Shown here piece by piece: positions 7,902 to 16,388 of a stretch of 64,000 nucleotides of DNA; position 1 is the stretch's first letter; every line of letters begins with the position of its first letter. Under the pieces are notes generated by a model that did not search any database, was not told the origin of the DNA, and worked only from the letters and a program-made list of their open reading frames with translations. Source of the stretch: CAZOVB01 sp964583095 (GTDB lineage Bacteria > Planctomycetota > Phycisphaerae > SM23-33); NCBI GenBank assembly GCA_964583095.1, contig CAZOVB010000021.1, positions 9,300 through 73,299 of the forward strand, read 5' to 3'. The position numbers and the translations under genes were made by a program.

Positions 7902-10199
7902 CTACGCCCGAGGCAGGATCAAACTGCGCAGCCCGGTCCCGCCGATCTGCATGACCTTTCTTCCGGTGTCGGCCAGTTCCGAAAGCGAGGCCTCCACCGG
8001 CTTGCCGTCCTGCTGGACGGCGAGCTTCGTCTCTTCATCGACGCCTTCGAGCACGGCCTGGATCTCAAACGGGCTCTGGAGTTCGATGCAGATTCCCTCG
8101 GGCACTTCACGCACGTCCAGGCAGATTGCATCGGAGCTGTAGAGCCGGGGCGAGCCGGGAGCCGAGCCTCGCTGAACGTCCAGTTCATTGCACCCCGCGC
8201 GAAGCCAGGCTTCGGGCAGTTGCAGAGTGCCGGCCAGGTCTTTGCCATTGAGCCGGACGCGCTGGACGCTGTCGCCCTGGCCCTGGGCCCGGGCGTTAAT
8301 GCGAGCGGTCTTGTAGCAGAAACGATCGATCCGGTCGACCAGTGAACCGGCGCGGACGGCGATCCCCTGGGCCAACTGCTGAATCAACAGCGACCCGACA
8401 CTCAGCACGAGCGAGCCGATGCCAAAGGGCAGCCCCCGCCAGCTTTCCACCGCGTTCTGGTATTCAGTGACCAGCGGAGCCATCGGGTACTTCTGGGTCT
8501 GCGTCCGGGCTTCGCGTATCTGCTGATCCAGCAGAGAGCGGTACGCCTGGGAAGAGAGCCCGTGTTCCTTGAGCAGCCGGGCCAGGAAGTTCCAGGGGCA
8601 GTAGCCGTAGCTGCGAATCGAGGGCCAGGTGCGAACCGCCTCCCGCGCGGACTCCAGAGACAGGGCCGGGTCCAGGTAGAACGGGCCGGCCGAGACCGCC
8701 CAGGCATACTCCCAGCAGTCGCATCCGGAGGAAAAGTCCCTCCATTCCTCGCTGCCGTCCTGGTAGTGGAATAGCAGGGCCCGGTAGCGGCCTTGTTCGT
8801 TGACGAAAACCTCCCGGATTTTGCGGGTGAGTCGCTCGCAGAGCTCCTGGTACCGCCGGCTCTGCTGGGCCGGGGCCTCGGGATTGCAGGCCGCTATCAG
8901 CGTTTGGGCCATGCGCAGGCAGTTGAACATGTTCACGTTCTGGTAGAGCGAATAGACGCGTTTGATCGGCTTGTCGCCGGAGGCGTCGTGGCGTCGGGTG
9001 TGCATCGAGCCGTTGACCACATCATAGCCGAAATACGGCGAGGCCTCGGTCGGGTCCTCTCCCAGCGTGTCGCTGCCGAAGAGCCCGGGGTTCTCATCGA
9101 AGCGATCCTCGATCGTATGATCCAGAATCTCCAGAAGCTCCTCCAACTTCCGCTCGACCAGGTCGGCCTGGCCCGTGCTTCGCCAGTAGTCGTGCAACGT
9201 CAGCATGGCATAGTAGATGCCGTCATCTTCGGCTTTGCACCACCTCGTGCCGACCAGTTGCAGGAATTCCCGCACCCGCTGCCCGTGGTCATCTTTTCGG
9301 GTATTGGGGTTCTCCAGCAGCAGCGGCGCCCACAGGCGGATCGGGTCGGGCCAGCCCGCCCGGGCCAGCGTGGCGGCCGACATGGAACCGTCCCGGACCC
9401 AGATGAGATGGTAGATGCGGTTCATCGCCCCGAAACAGGCTCCGCCCTCGTCGATGCCCGACCAGACGAAACGCGTATTGACGTCCAGCACCTCCTGCAG
9501 CCCCGGATCATCGTCCAGAACGATCCGGGACTTGCCCAGGACCGGTGCGATTATGTCCTCGTTGCGCATGCAGAGCTCCCCCAGGTCCAGGCCTGCCAGG
9601 CTCTCGGCGATCCGGTCGACATATCCGATGGATTCTTCTGCCCCGATGAGCACGACGTCGTCCTCGAGCAACTGGATAACCGTCTGGCCGTCTTCCAGCA
9701 CACGAAAGCGGCTCTCCTGGTAGCCTGGGAACATCACGAAGGAAACGATGTTCTCGCCGCGGTCTTCGAACGCCTCCCAGAGCAGGCCATCGCTGATCTG
9801 GAAACGATCATGGGGCCTGAAGCTCACCAGCAGCGGAGCCGGGGCACTGAGGGCAAAGCAGTTGTGGTCGGCTACATTGACCAGCGTGATACAGTTCTTG
9901 GCACCGGAGGAATCTCCGATTTCCATCTGTGTCATGAACGGGTCGTAGTGGAATTGCTGGACGCGCTGTGCGGTGATTTCCGGCAGCAGGATCTCCGGGA
10001 TCGCGAGGGTATAGATGTCGCGGTTGGAGAAGTTGCGAGCATAGAGGTCTTTGCGTCGCCCGGCGTTGGGCTTGTAGACCAGTTCCATTTCGGTGCGATC
10101 TTCAAACACCATCGCGGTGAGTCGATTGCCGCAGCGGTTCTGGAGGATTACGTTCCGGATTCCCGGTTCGACCTGGGGTGTTCGGTAGTAGCTTTTCAT
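7902..10199 (-). CDS. Six-hairpin (alpha/alpha)6 glycosidase, GH15/GH63-like
   Basis: A 765-residue protein without signal peptide. The N-terminal about 230 residues look beta-rich; from about residue 240 the sequence becomes helical with motifs of (alpha/alpha)6-barrel glycosidases: WVRDGSMSAATLARAGWPD at about 267-285, an LVGTRWCKAEDDGIYYA region, FGYDVVNGSMHTRRHD, WEYAWAVSAGP and PWNFLARLL. About 110 C-terminal residues are again beta-like. This order fits glucoamylase-like, GH63 or debranching-type enzymes; the exact family and substrate are not resolved. The start MKSYYR is chosen for AAGGAA 6 nt upstream; an ATG 10 codons earlier lacks one. It lies 105 bp downstream of the LacI gene on the same strand, separated by a nested inverted repeat. 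Confidence 0.65.
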   Translation of the reverse strand: MKSYYRTPQVEPGIRNVILQNRCGNRLTAMVFEDRTEMELVYKPNAGRRKDLYARNFSNRDIYTLAIPEILLPEITAQRVQQFHYDPFMTQMEIGDSSGAKNCITLVNVADHNCFALSAPAPLLVSFRPHDRFQISDGLLWEAFEDRGENIVSFVMFPGYQESRFRVLEDGQTVIQLLEDDVVLIGAEESIGYVDRIAESLAGLDLGELCMRNEDIIAPVLGKSRIVLDDDPGLQEVLDVNTRFVWSGIDEGGACFGAMNRIYHLIWVRDGSMSAATLARAGWPDPIRLWAPLLLENPNTRKDDHGQRVREFLQLVGTRWCKAEDDGIYYAMLTLHDYWRSTGQADLVERKLEELLEILDHTIEDRFDENPGLFGSDTLGEDPTEASPYFGYDVVNGSMHTRRHDASGDKPIKRVYSLYQNVNMFNCLRMAQTLIAACNPEAPAQQSRRYQELCERLTRKIREVFVNEQGRYRALLFHYQDGSEEWRDFSSGCDCWEYAWAVSAGPFYLDPALSLESAREAVRTWPSIRSYGYCPWNFLARLLKEHGLSSQAYRSLLDQQIREARTQTQKYPMAPLVTEYQNAVESWRGLPFGIGSLVLSVGSLLIQQLAQGIAVRAGSLVDRIDRFCYKTARINARAQGQGDSVQRVRLNGKDLAGTLQLPEAWLRAGCNELDVQRGSAPGSPRLYSSDAICLDVREVPEGICIELQSPFEIQAVLEGVDEETKLAVQQDGKPVEASLSELADTGRKVMQIGGTGLRSLILPRA

Positions 10200-10234
10200 G
10201 GGCAGTTCCTTCGAGTTCCACAGGCGCAAAACAA

Positions 10235-10280
10235 GCCCTTCGGGGCTCGTGGAAGCTTATTCCACTGCGGCCCGAAGGGC
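10235..10280. promoter_or_regulatory. Nested inverted repeat between lacI-type gene and glycosidase
   Basis: Outer perfect 10-bp arms GCCCTTCGGG (10235-10244) and CCCGAAGGGC (10271-10280) enclose inner perfect 6-bp arms GTGGAA (10249-10254) and TTCCAC (10260-10265), both centred near 10257. It sits between the stop of the LacI-type gene and the start of the glycosidase on the minus strand. No clear T-run follows, so it could be an attenuator, an mRNA processing/stability structure or an operator rather than a plain terminator. Confidence 0.6.
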
Positions 10281-10304
10281 AATGCTTATCGCAGCCAACG
10301 GCGG

Positions 10305-11399
10305 CTACTTCTTTGGAGCCGGTCCGGTAGACTCCCGCAGGATCAATTCCGGCTCGATGACTTCCCGAACTCCACGAAGTTTTTTGAATGACTCGTCATC
10401 CTGGCCCATTTCCAGGACCAACTCGGTCGCCCGGGCCCCGATTTGATCCAAACGGTGGTCAATCGTTGTGAGCTTGGGGTCAGCCATGCAGGCCTGGAGA
10501 TCATCAAAGCCAACCACGGAAATGTCCTCGGGCGCCCTGAGCCCGGCCTTGCGAAGGGCTCGAAGCGCGCCGATGGCGCAAAGGTCGTTGTAGCAGACGA
10601 TGCCGGTATGTTCGAGTTTCCCGTCCTTGATCTGCTGGGTCACCGCACGGCCGGCGGTTTCGATCATCTTCTCCTCGCCGTGCCTCAGATCGGTGACCAT
10701 CTCGTCGGGGCCGAACGTCGCCTTGGCTCCCTTGAGCCCGGCATCCCAGACCTCGGTGATGAACGCCTGCTCGCGCACCTGGGCCCGATCGGCGTTCCAG
10801 TTCTCCTTCTGGCCCACCCAGAGGAGGCTCTTGTGGCCCAGCTGGGCCAGGTGCTTCACGGCCAGGCCAACCCCGCCGGCGTCGTCGAAATCCACGACAG
10901 CATGCGGGACATCCTCGGAACACTCGATGATCACCACCGGCACTTCGGGCAATTGCTGGAGCAGGTGCAGGCGGAACTTGGCGATCATCGGGGCAGGGAT
11001 GATCAATCCATCCAGTCGCCGTTGCTTCAGCGCGCCGGCCCCCCTTTCGATCGCCCGCTCAGCCTTGGTCGGGCCGATCACAGACATCCAGTACCCCATC
11101 TGGCGGGTCTTCTTCTCGATCGCACCGACAAGATTGCCCAGATAGGCCTGGCCCAGATCCGTGTGGCCCGGGGTCTCCTGATAGGTGACGTCCAGTGCGA
11201 CACCGATCACCTCGGCCCGGCCTAGCTTCATGGATCTGGCGTGGTAGTTGGGCACGTAACCCAGTTGTTTGGCCGCCTGGCGGACCCGATTGGCACAGGA
11301 CTCGCTGATTCGCTGGGAGCGCTTGGTTTTGTTGAGCACCATACTGACGGTACTCACGCTGACGCCGGCGGCCTTGGCCACTTCCGACAATGTCACCAT
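10305..11399 (-). CDS. LacI-family transcriptional regulator
   Basis: A 364-residue LacI/GalR repressor. Residues 1-25 (VTLSEVAKAAGVSVSTVSMV) are the helix-turn-helix, followed by the hinge helix and the NYHARSMKLGRAEVIGV linker, and then a periplasmic-binding-protein-like sugar domain with the usual VVGFDDLQACMADPKLTTI segment near the end. It is slightly longer than the typical 330-345 residues. It is surrounded by glycosidase, MFS and sulfatase genes, so a sugar-responsive control of this cluster is likely. The 135-bp upstream interval carries a promoter and a symmetric inverted repeat that could be an autoregulatory operator. The effector sugar is unknown. Confidence 0.92.
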   Translation of the reverse strand: MVTLSEVAKAAGVSVSTVSMVLNKTKRSQRISESCANRVRQAAKQLGYVPNYHARSMKLGRAEVIGVALDVTYQETPGHTDLGQAYLGNLVGAIEKKTRQMGYWMSVIGPTKAERAIERGAGALKQRRLDGLIIPAPMIAKFRLHLLQQLPEVPVVIIECSEDVPHAVVDFDDAGGVGLAVKHLAQLGHKSLLWVGQKENWNADRAQVREQAFITEVWDAGLKGAKATFGPDEMVTDLRHGEEKMIETAGRAVTQQIKDGKLEHTGIVCYNDLCAIGALRALRKAGLRAPEDISVVGFDDLQACMADPKLTTIDHRLDQIGARATELVLEMGQDDESFKKLRGVREVIEPELILRESTGPAPKK

Positions 11400-11428
11400 G
11401 GTAGAGATTCCTGATACAGAAGAGAGTA

Positions 11429-11464
11429 GTAACCAGATAACACGCCATTACGTTAAAAGGTTAC
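11429..11464 (-). promoter_or_regulatory. Candidate LacI-type operator (inverted repeat)
   Basis: A 36-bp symmetric element in the 5' leader of the LacI-family gene: GTAACC (11429-11434), 3 nt, TAAC, 10 nt, GTTA, 3 nt, GGTTAC (11459-11464). It lies just downstream of the predicted -10 box, where repressor binding would block transcription. Autoregulation is inferred. Confidence 0.4.
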
Positions 11465-11468
11465 ACTT

Positions 11469-11497
11469 ATCTTACCGCGTCGGTGAAAACTCGGCAA
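11469..11497 (-). promoter_or_regulatory. Promoter of LacI-family gene
   Basis: On the minus strand TTGCCG (complement of 11492-11497), a 17-nt spacer, and TAAGAT (complement of 11469-11474). The start codon is about 70 nt downstream. Good match to a sigma-70 type promoter by eye. Confidence 0.55.
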
Positions 11498-11535
11498 CAC
11501 ATTTGTGAATTTACTGCCCGGACGGGCAAAGCGAT

Positions 11536-12792
11536 TCACCCCGACCGGAGAGACCGAGGTTCTTTCATCAACAGAGCCGGTACTGCTGAGAGTCCCACAG
11601 CCACCATTGCCACCAACATCAGGCCTTGGAGGCCTAGAAGGCTCCCGCGAAGCCATCCCCCCATCAGCGAAGCTCCCAGAAGCGTGGGCGCCTGGACCAG
11701 TGCGATGACTGCCAGAACCGTCGATCGCCGCCTGGAAGAACACAACTCCAGGGGCATGGCCGATTTGCTGACCATGTGCGCCCCCAGTGCCAGACCGAAG
11801 AGCCCGAAGAGCCCCGCCCAGGCCCAGCTTGCCTCCAGAAACAAGGCCAAAGCCAGAACCGCCACAAACGCCCCCCGGGCCAGGAGCATCACCGTCTTGA
11901 CTCCCCATCGGTCCCCCATCCAACCTGAGAGGAGATTTCCCAAAATCCCCCCCGCCATCTGTGTGATTGTCAACACACCGATAAAGCTGTCCTGCGACCC
12001 GGTGACTTCCAGGGCATGGACCGAAAGAAAGCCCATCACCAGGTAGAGGCCATTCATACTCGAAATGCTCAGCAGGTACAGAACCAACTGCCGGTTGCCC
12101 AAAACCGACCGGGACTGCTTGAGGTTTTCCACCAAGCCGGCCGTCTGCCGTTCCTCACGCGGGGGTTTGTGGGCCCATTCGCGGATCATCGAAAAGAGCG
12201 TGTAGGATACGATCAACCCACCGAAGGCAATCAGGTGAAGCCAGGCATAGCCCACAGGGCCGGGTCGCCAATCCATGATCCTCCGAGTCACCTCCCCTGC
12301 TGCCAGCCCCAGAACCGCGGCAATCACATTGCGAGTCGCGTGCATCGACGCGCGTCTGCGGGATGGGACCGTCTTGGCCACCAATTGCTGCCAGGCCGAG
12401 ATCGCAATCCCCGCCGACAAACCGGACACCAGGGGCGTCAGAACCACCGCGGCAAGGGCAACACCCGGGGCGGCAGAGGCCCAGAACAAAACCAGCCCAG
12501 CCACGAGATAAGGCAAACGCTGAAACAGTCCCGTCACCAGCAACAGCGGTTTGAACAGCAGAAGCCGCTGAACCCGGTGGGCGGTCAGAAGCGGAGGAAT
12601 CATCATCGCCGCCGGGCCCAGGACCGGCATCAGGGAGATCATCCAGTCGGACCCGCCGAGCCATTTGACGATGGCCGGCAGCGTCGTCGTCCGGTTGACC
12701 AGGGCGATCATCCCGATGAAAACTCCCCCCTCCACCGCATGGAGCGTGAAGTTGCGGCGCAGGTGCTGGTTCTGTCGTTGACGGGACATCAT
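11536..12792 (-). CDS. MFS transporter
   Basis: A 418-residue polytopic inner-membrane protein with about 12 helices in two halves joined by a basic central loop (IREWAHKPPREERQTAGLVE, about residues 208-227). A GWMGDRWGVK segment, the loop-2/3 type signature of the major facilitator superfamily, follows the seventh/eighth helix. The N-terminus is RQRQNQHLRRNF before the first helix. Two Met codons are possible at the start; the first is given. It begins 7 nt after the sulfatase stop, so it is co-transcribed with it. The likely cargo is a sugar or oligosaccharide released by the neighbouring enzymes, but substrate is not readable from sequence. Confidence 0.82.
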   Translation of the reverse strand: MMSRQRQNQHLRRNFTLHAVEGGVFIGMIALVNRTTTLPAIVKWLGGSDWMISLMPVLGPAAMMIPPLLTAHRVQRLLLFKPLLLVTGLFQRLPYLVAGLVLFWASAAPGVALAAVVLTPLVSGLSAGIAISAWQQLVAKTVPSRRRASMHATRNVIAAVLGLAAGEVTRRIMDWRPGPVGYAWLHLIAFGGLIVSYTLFSMIREWAHKPPREERQTAGLVENLKQSRSVLGNRQLVLYLLSISSMNGLYLVMGFLSVHALEVTGSQDSFIGVLTITQMAGGILGNLLSGWMGDRWGVKTVMLLARGAFVAVLALALFLEASWAWAGLFGLFGLALGAHMVSKSAMPLELCSSRRRSTVLAVIALVQAPTLLGASLMGGWLRGSLLGLQGLMLVAMVAVGLSAVPALLMKEPRSLRSG

Positions 12793-12799
12793 GAGGGGG

Positions 12800-14290
12800 C
12801 TACTTCAGGCAGGGGTGATCTTCACGGCGGGCATGGACGTCCCGCCAGGCCTCCAGTCGGCTGATCAACTCGGCCCGAGTCTCACTGCAGGTGGCATCGT
12901 CCCACAGGTTGGATTTCTCCAGTGGGTCGGCCTCCAGATCGTAAAGCTCGCCGGTCCCATCGGCTTCATACCACGTCAGCTTCCAGCGCTTCCCTCGAAT
13001 GCAGAAAACGTAGTCCTCCCACTGAACAAAAGCGTATTCCCGGTCAATCGACTTGCCCTTTGTGATGGCGCCGGCCAGACTCATGCCGGGAAGATCCCCG
13101 TCCGGCTCGATATCCAGCAGATCCAGGACCGTCGGCAGGAAGTCCACCGCTTCGACCAGATCGTCACTGGTTCCGGGTTTGCAGCCGGGAACCGAAAACA
13201 GGGTAGGGATCCGAGCAGTGCCTTCGTAACAGTAAGGCCCCTTGTGACACAGGCCGTGCTCGCCGATCATGTCCCCGTGATCGCTGTTAAGAATGATAAT
13301 CGTGTTGTCGGCGATGCCCAGTTCGTCCAGGTAGTCGATCACGCGCCCCATCTGGGCATCCAGGTGGGTCACCAGGGCCATGTACCTCGCGGCGTGCATT
13401 CGATGCTCTTTTTCGCTGACGCGGTTGATGTGCGTAAAATCCCGCCAGTCCTGGACCGTCCGGGGCTTGGAGGCAGCCGATTCCATCCACCCGGAAAGCA
13501 ATTCATCCGGTACGTTCTGGGGATCGTACATCCTGGCGTATTCTTCCGGAGGGACGATCGGCGGGTGCGGGTCATCGAAACTCACTCGAAGAAAGAAAGG
13601 CCTCGGGTCGTCGTTCCAGTACAGCCAGCCGATCGCCTTCTGAGCCAGTTGATAGCTCTTGGTGGTCTTTTCGCCTCCGGGATACAGCCCGTACAGCACA
13701 CGATTGGCGTTGTCGCATACCTCTCCCGCCACGAAGGTCAGCTCCGGGTAACTCTCCGGCTCGAACTGCACCTGCGATGGCTGGGTGGCCCCGAAAGCGT
13801 CTTCCACGTGATCCGTATATTCCCAGATATCCCGGCTGGATCGGCCGCAATGCGTCTTGCCGATATTGGCCGCGCGATATCCTGCTTCCTTCAGGTAGTC
13901 CCCGAGCGTCTTGCATTCGGCTCGCATCGGGGCCGGGTTCTCGATGACCCCGTGTCCGTAAAGATATTGGCCGGTCAGAAAGCTTGCCCGGCTGGGAGCG
14001 CAAACCCCGGCTGCGCAGAAAGAGCGGGTAAACACCGTCGCCTTCCGGGCCAGTCGGTCCAGGTTCGGCGTCTTGACACTGGGATGCCCGGCAAAGCCGA
14101 AGATGTCAGCCCGGAGCTGATCGGCCATCAGCCACAGCACGTTGGGGCGGTCCGACCACTGATACTCGGGGACCTTCTGTGCCTTCTTCTTCTTGCCGGG
14201 CCAGGCTTCCAGGCGTCCCTTGTCTGCGAGATTCTCTCGGAACCCCGCAAACCCCTTGGGGGGCTTGTAGGGCTGGTTCGCTGCGCTCAT
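12800..14290 (-). CDS. Sulfatase (arylsulfatase family, Cys-type)
   Basis: A 496-residue sulfatase of the alkaline phosphatase superfamily. RPNVLWLMADQLRAD (about residues 47-61) supplies the first metal aspartate; CAPSRASFLTG near residue 95 is the C-x-P-S-R signature whose Cys becomes formylglycine; NIGKTHCG and LNSDHGDMIGEHG supply the other metal and catalytic residues. No signal peptide is visible, so the enzyme is probably cytoplasmic. The start MSAANQPY has GGGAG 6 nt upstream; the frame is open 44 codons further. It is followed by the MFS gene (7-nt gap) and has a predicted promoter at 14335-14363. Substrate is probably a sulfated sugar. Confidence 0.9.
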   Translation of the reverse strand: MSAANQPYKPPKGFAGFRENLADKGRLEAWPGKKKKAQKVPEYQWSDRPNVLWLMADQLRADIFGFAGHPSVKTPNLDRLARKATVFTRSFCAAGVCAPSRASFLTGQYLYGHGVIENPAPMRAECKTLGDYLKEAGYRAANIGKTHCGRSSRDIWEYTDHVEDAFGATQPSQVQFEPESYPELTFVAGEVCDNANRVLYGLYPGGEKTTKSYQLAQKAIGWLYWNDDPRPFFLRVSFDDPHPPIVPPEEYARMYDPQNVPDELLSGWMESAASKPRTVQDWRDFTHINRVSEKEHRMHAARYMALVTHLDAQMGRVIDYLDELGIADNTIIILNSDHGDMIGEHGLCHKGPYCYEGTARIPTLFSVPGCKPGTSDDLVEAVDFLPTVLDLLDIEPDGDLPGMSLAGAITKGKSIDREYAFVQWEDYVFCIRGKRWKLTWYEADGTGELYDLEADPLEKSNLWDDATCSETRAELISRLEAWRDVHARREDHPCLK

Positions 14291-14334
14291 GGGGTGCTCC
14301 CGACTGGGCAGGGACAAAACGGGTCGAAGACCAG

Positions 14335-14363
14335 ATGGTAGCGTTGCGGGAACTGTATGGCAA
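14335..14363 (-). promoter_or_regulatory. Promoter of sulfatase-MFS unit
   Basis: Minus strand TTGCCA (complement of 14358-14363), 17-nt spacer, TACCAT (complement of 14335-14340), 45 nt upstream of the sulfatase start. It is back-to-back with the SDR-gene promoter. Confidence 0.45.
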
Positions 14364-14405
14364 CTGCTCAAGCGGACTTTCGCCTCGGCATCGACCTTCC
14401 GCGAC

Positions 14406-14434
14406 TTGCCTGACGAGCTCACCGGGCGTAGGAT
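14406..14434 (+). promoter_or_regulatory. Promoter of SDR-isomerase unit
   Basis: TTGCCT at 14406-14411, 17-nt spacer, TAGGAT at 14429-14434, 44 nt upstream of the ATG at 14479. The -35 resembles those of the sulfatase and LacI-family promoters (TTGCC). Confidence 0.45.
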
Positions 14435-14478
14435 CCTCTCCAGGCAACCCGCTATCCCCCATTTTGGAGACCTGAGCC

Positions 14479-15486
14479 ATGAAGATTCTGTTCATCGGCG
14501 GCACCGGACTGATCTCGACCGCCTGCACCGAACTGGCCGCCCGGCAGGGCCTGGACCTGACGTTGCTCAATCGCGGCAACAAACCCGGCAGCGTTCCGGC
14601 AGGGGTGAAGGTCATCCAGGCCGACATCAAGCAACCCGATCAGGCCCGAGAGGCCCTGGGCGATGAGACATTTGATTCCGTGGTCAACTGGATCGCATTC
14701 AAACCGGAAGACATTCAACGGGATGTAGAGCTTTTCAGAGGCAGAACGGGCCAGTATGTCTTCATCTCGTCGGCCTCGGTCTACCAGAAACCGGCCACGC
14801 ACTACCTGATTACCGAATCGACGCCGCTGGCCAATCCGCACTGGCAGTATTCGCGGAACAAGATCGCCTCGGAAGAAGCCCTCCTGCGGGCCCTGCGGGA
14901 AGAAGGCTTTCCCGGGACGATCGTCCGTCCGTCGCTGACCTACGGCAAAGCGATGATCCCCCTGGCCTTCCAGTCCTGGTCGAAACAGTGGACCGTCGTG
15001 GACCGGATGCTCCGGGGTCTGCCGGTCATCGTCCCCGGAGACGGTTCGAGCCTCTGGGTTACCACCCACAACACCGACTTCGCAAAAGGGCTTCTGCCGC
15101 TGCTGGGAAATCCACAGACCATCGGACACAGCTTTCACATCACCTCCGACGAAGTTCTCACCTGGGACCAGCACTACCGGATCGTCGGCAGATGCGTGGG
15201 CGTCGAGCCCCAGCTCGTGCACGTGGCCAGCGATCTGCTCAGCGCCTACGAGCCGAGTCAGGAAGGCAACCTTCTTGGAGACAAGGCCATCAGCGTGGTC
15301 TTCGACAACTCCAAACTCAAGCGCTTCGCCCCGGGCTTCCAGGCCACCATGTCCCTGACACAGGGGGTGAGCAGAACCATCCAGTGGTACCGCGATCATC
15401 CGGAAAAGCAGGAGATCGATGAGGAATTCAACGACCTGTGTGATCGAGTTCTGGCCGACCGGCAATCCATCCTGCCTGCGGAGTAG
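14479..15486 (+). CDS. NAD(P)-dependent epimerase/dehydratase family protein (extended SDR)
   Basis: A 335-residue Rossmann-fold protein. KILFIGGTGLIST at residues 2-14 is the dinucleotide-binding loop; VFISSASVY (Ser) near residue 95 and YSRNK near residue 120 provide the Ser-Tyr-Lys catalytic set of short-chain dehydrogenases. It is of the 'NAD-dependent epimerase' type used on nucleotide sugars or, in sugar catabolic clusters, on free sugars. GGAG lies 9 nt before the ATG. It is divergent from the sulfatase and immediately followed (5 nt) by a sugar isomerase/epimerase-like gene, suggesting a shared catabolic step. Exact substrate unknown. Confidence 0.82.
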   Translation: MKILFIGGTGLISTACTELAARQGLDLTLLNRGNKPGSVPAGVKVIQADIKQPDQAREALGDETFDSVVNWIAFKPEDIQRDVELFRGRTGQYVFISSASVYQKPATHYLITESTPLANPHWQYSRNKIASEEALLRALREEGFPGTIVRPSLTYGKAMIPLAFQSWSKQWTVVDRMLRGLPVIVPGDGSSLWVTTHNTDFAKGLLPLLGNPQTIGHSFHITSDEVLTWDQHYRIVGRCVGVEPQLVHVASDLLSAYEPSQEGNLLGDKAISVVFDNSKLKRFAPGFQATMSLTQGVSRTIQWYRDHPEKQEIDEEFNDLCDRVLADRQSILPAE

Positions 15487-15491
15487 AGGTC

Positions 15492-16343
15492 TTGATACGC
15501 TACGGCGCCCATACGTACCTGTGGCTGGAGTATCTGACCGATGCCAACGTGGGACTTTTCGATTCCATCAAGGCCTTGGGCCTGGATGTGGCCGAGGTCC
15601 CCATCGGCGATGACATGCAGTTTACACCCGAAGCGGCAGGCCGCTCGGCCAGGGACGCAGGGCTGTCTCTCATGATCAGTCCGGGAGGCCTATGGCCCGA
15701 GCAGGCCGATGTGTCCCTGGAAGAACGGGCCCTGGCTCGCAAGGCCATCGACTGGCATCGCAAGTACATCGACATCGGCGCCCGCATGGGCGCTGTCGCC
15801 TACACCGGGGCCTTGTATGGCCATCCGGGCAAGGTGCGACGCGAGGAGGCGCCCTCAACCTGCCGGCCCCGCGTAGCCGAGGCACTTGCCGAACTGGCAG
15901 ACTTCGCCGCCCAGCGAAGCATGGAGTTGATCCTGGAGCCGATGAGCCACTTCCGGACCCATCTCGTCAATACCCCCGCGCAACTGATGGCCCTTCTGGA
16001 GCAGATCGACCGCGACAACGTGGGAGGCCTGCTGGATACCTATCACCTGGTGACGGAAGTGACGAGCTACCGCGAAGCATTCGCAACCGCGGCGTCTCGG
16101 CTGCGCGCTGTTCATGCCTGCGAGAACCACCGCGGGATACCTGGAAGAGGCATCCTGCCCTGGCCGGAGATCTTCGACGCGATCCGGCAGTGCCCCCGGG
16201 ACGTCGTTGTGGCCTTTGAGAGCTACAACTCCTCGACCGACTTTGCCCGGCGACGAGGCATGTTCCACGATGTCTGTCCGGACGGGGACGATTTTGTCCG
16301 CGAGGCCCTGGCGTTCTGCAGGGCCGGGCTGGAAACCGAGTGA
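15492..16343 (+). CDS. Sugar phosphate isomerase/epimerase-like TIM-barrel protein
   Basis: A 283-residue xylose-isomerase-like TIM barrel. Expected metal/substrate ligands are seen as LILEPMSHFRTH (Glu, about residue 138), GGLLDTYHL (Asp-His, about residues 178-183), VHACENHRGIPGRG (His and Glu) and VVAFESY (final Glu), the pattern of ketose 3-epimerases and IolE/IolI-like enzymes. The frame begins at a TTG codon 5 nt after the SDR stop with GAGG only 2 nt before it; no better ATG exists at the N-terminus, and the family-typical beginning IRYGAHTYLW follows directly. Co-transcribed with the SDR gene. Likely acts on a keto-sugar or its phosphate. Confidence 0.82.
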   Translation: MIRYGAHTYLWLEYLTDANVGLFDSIKALGLDVAEVPIGDDMQFTPEAAGRSARDAGLSLMISPGGLWPEQADVSLEERALARKAIDWHRKYIDIGARMGAVAYTGALYGHPGKVRREEAPSTCRPRVAEALAELADFAAQRSMELILEPMSHFRTHLVNTPAQLMALLEQIDRDNVGGLLDTYHLVTEVTSYREAFATAASRLRAVHACENHRGIPGRGILPWPEIFDAIRQCPRDVVVAFESYNSSTDFARRRGMFHDVCPDGDDFVREALAFCRAGLETE

Positions 16344-16388
16344 ACCTCCGCCAATCGGCGGATCCAGCGGGCCAGGGGCCCCTGTCGA

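Noticed and set aside
14452..15465. 337-codon minus-strand frame over the SDR gene
   Set aside because: It is a shadow of the SDR gene, which has the full nucleotide-binding and catalytic set.
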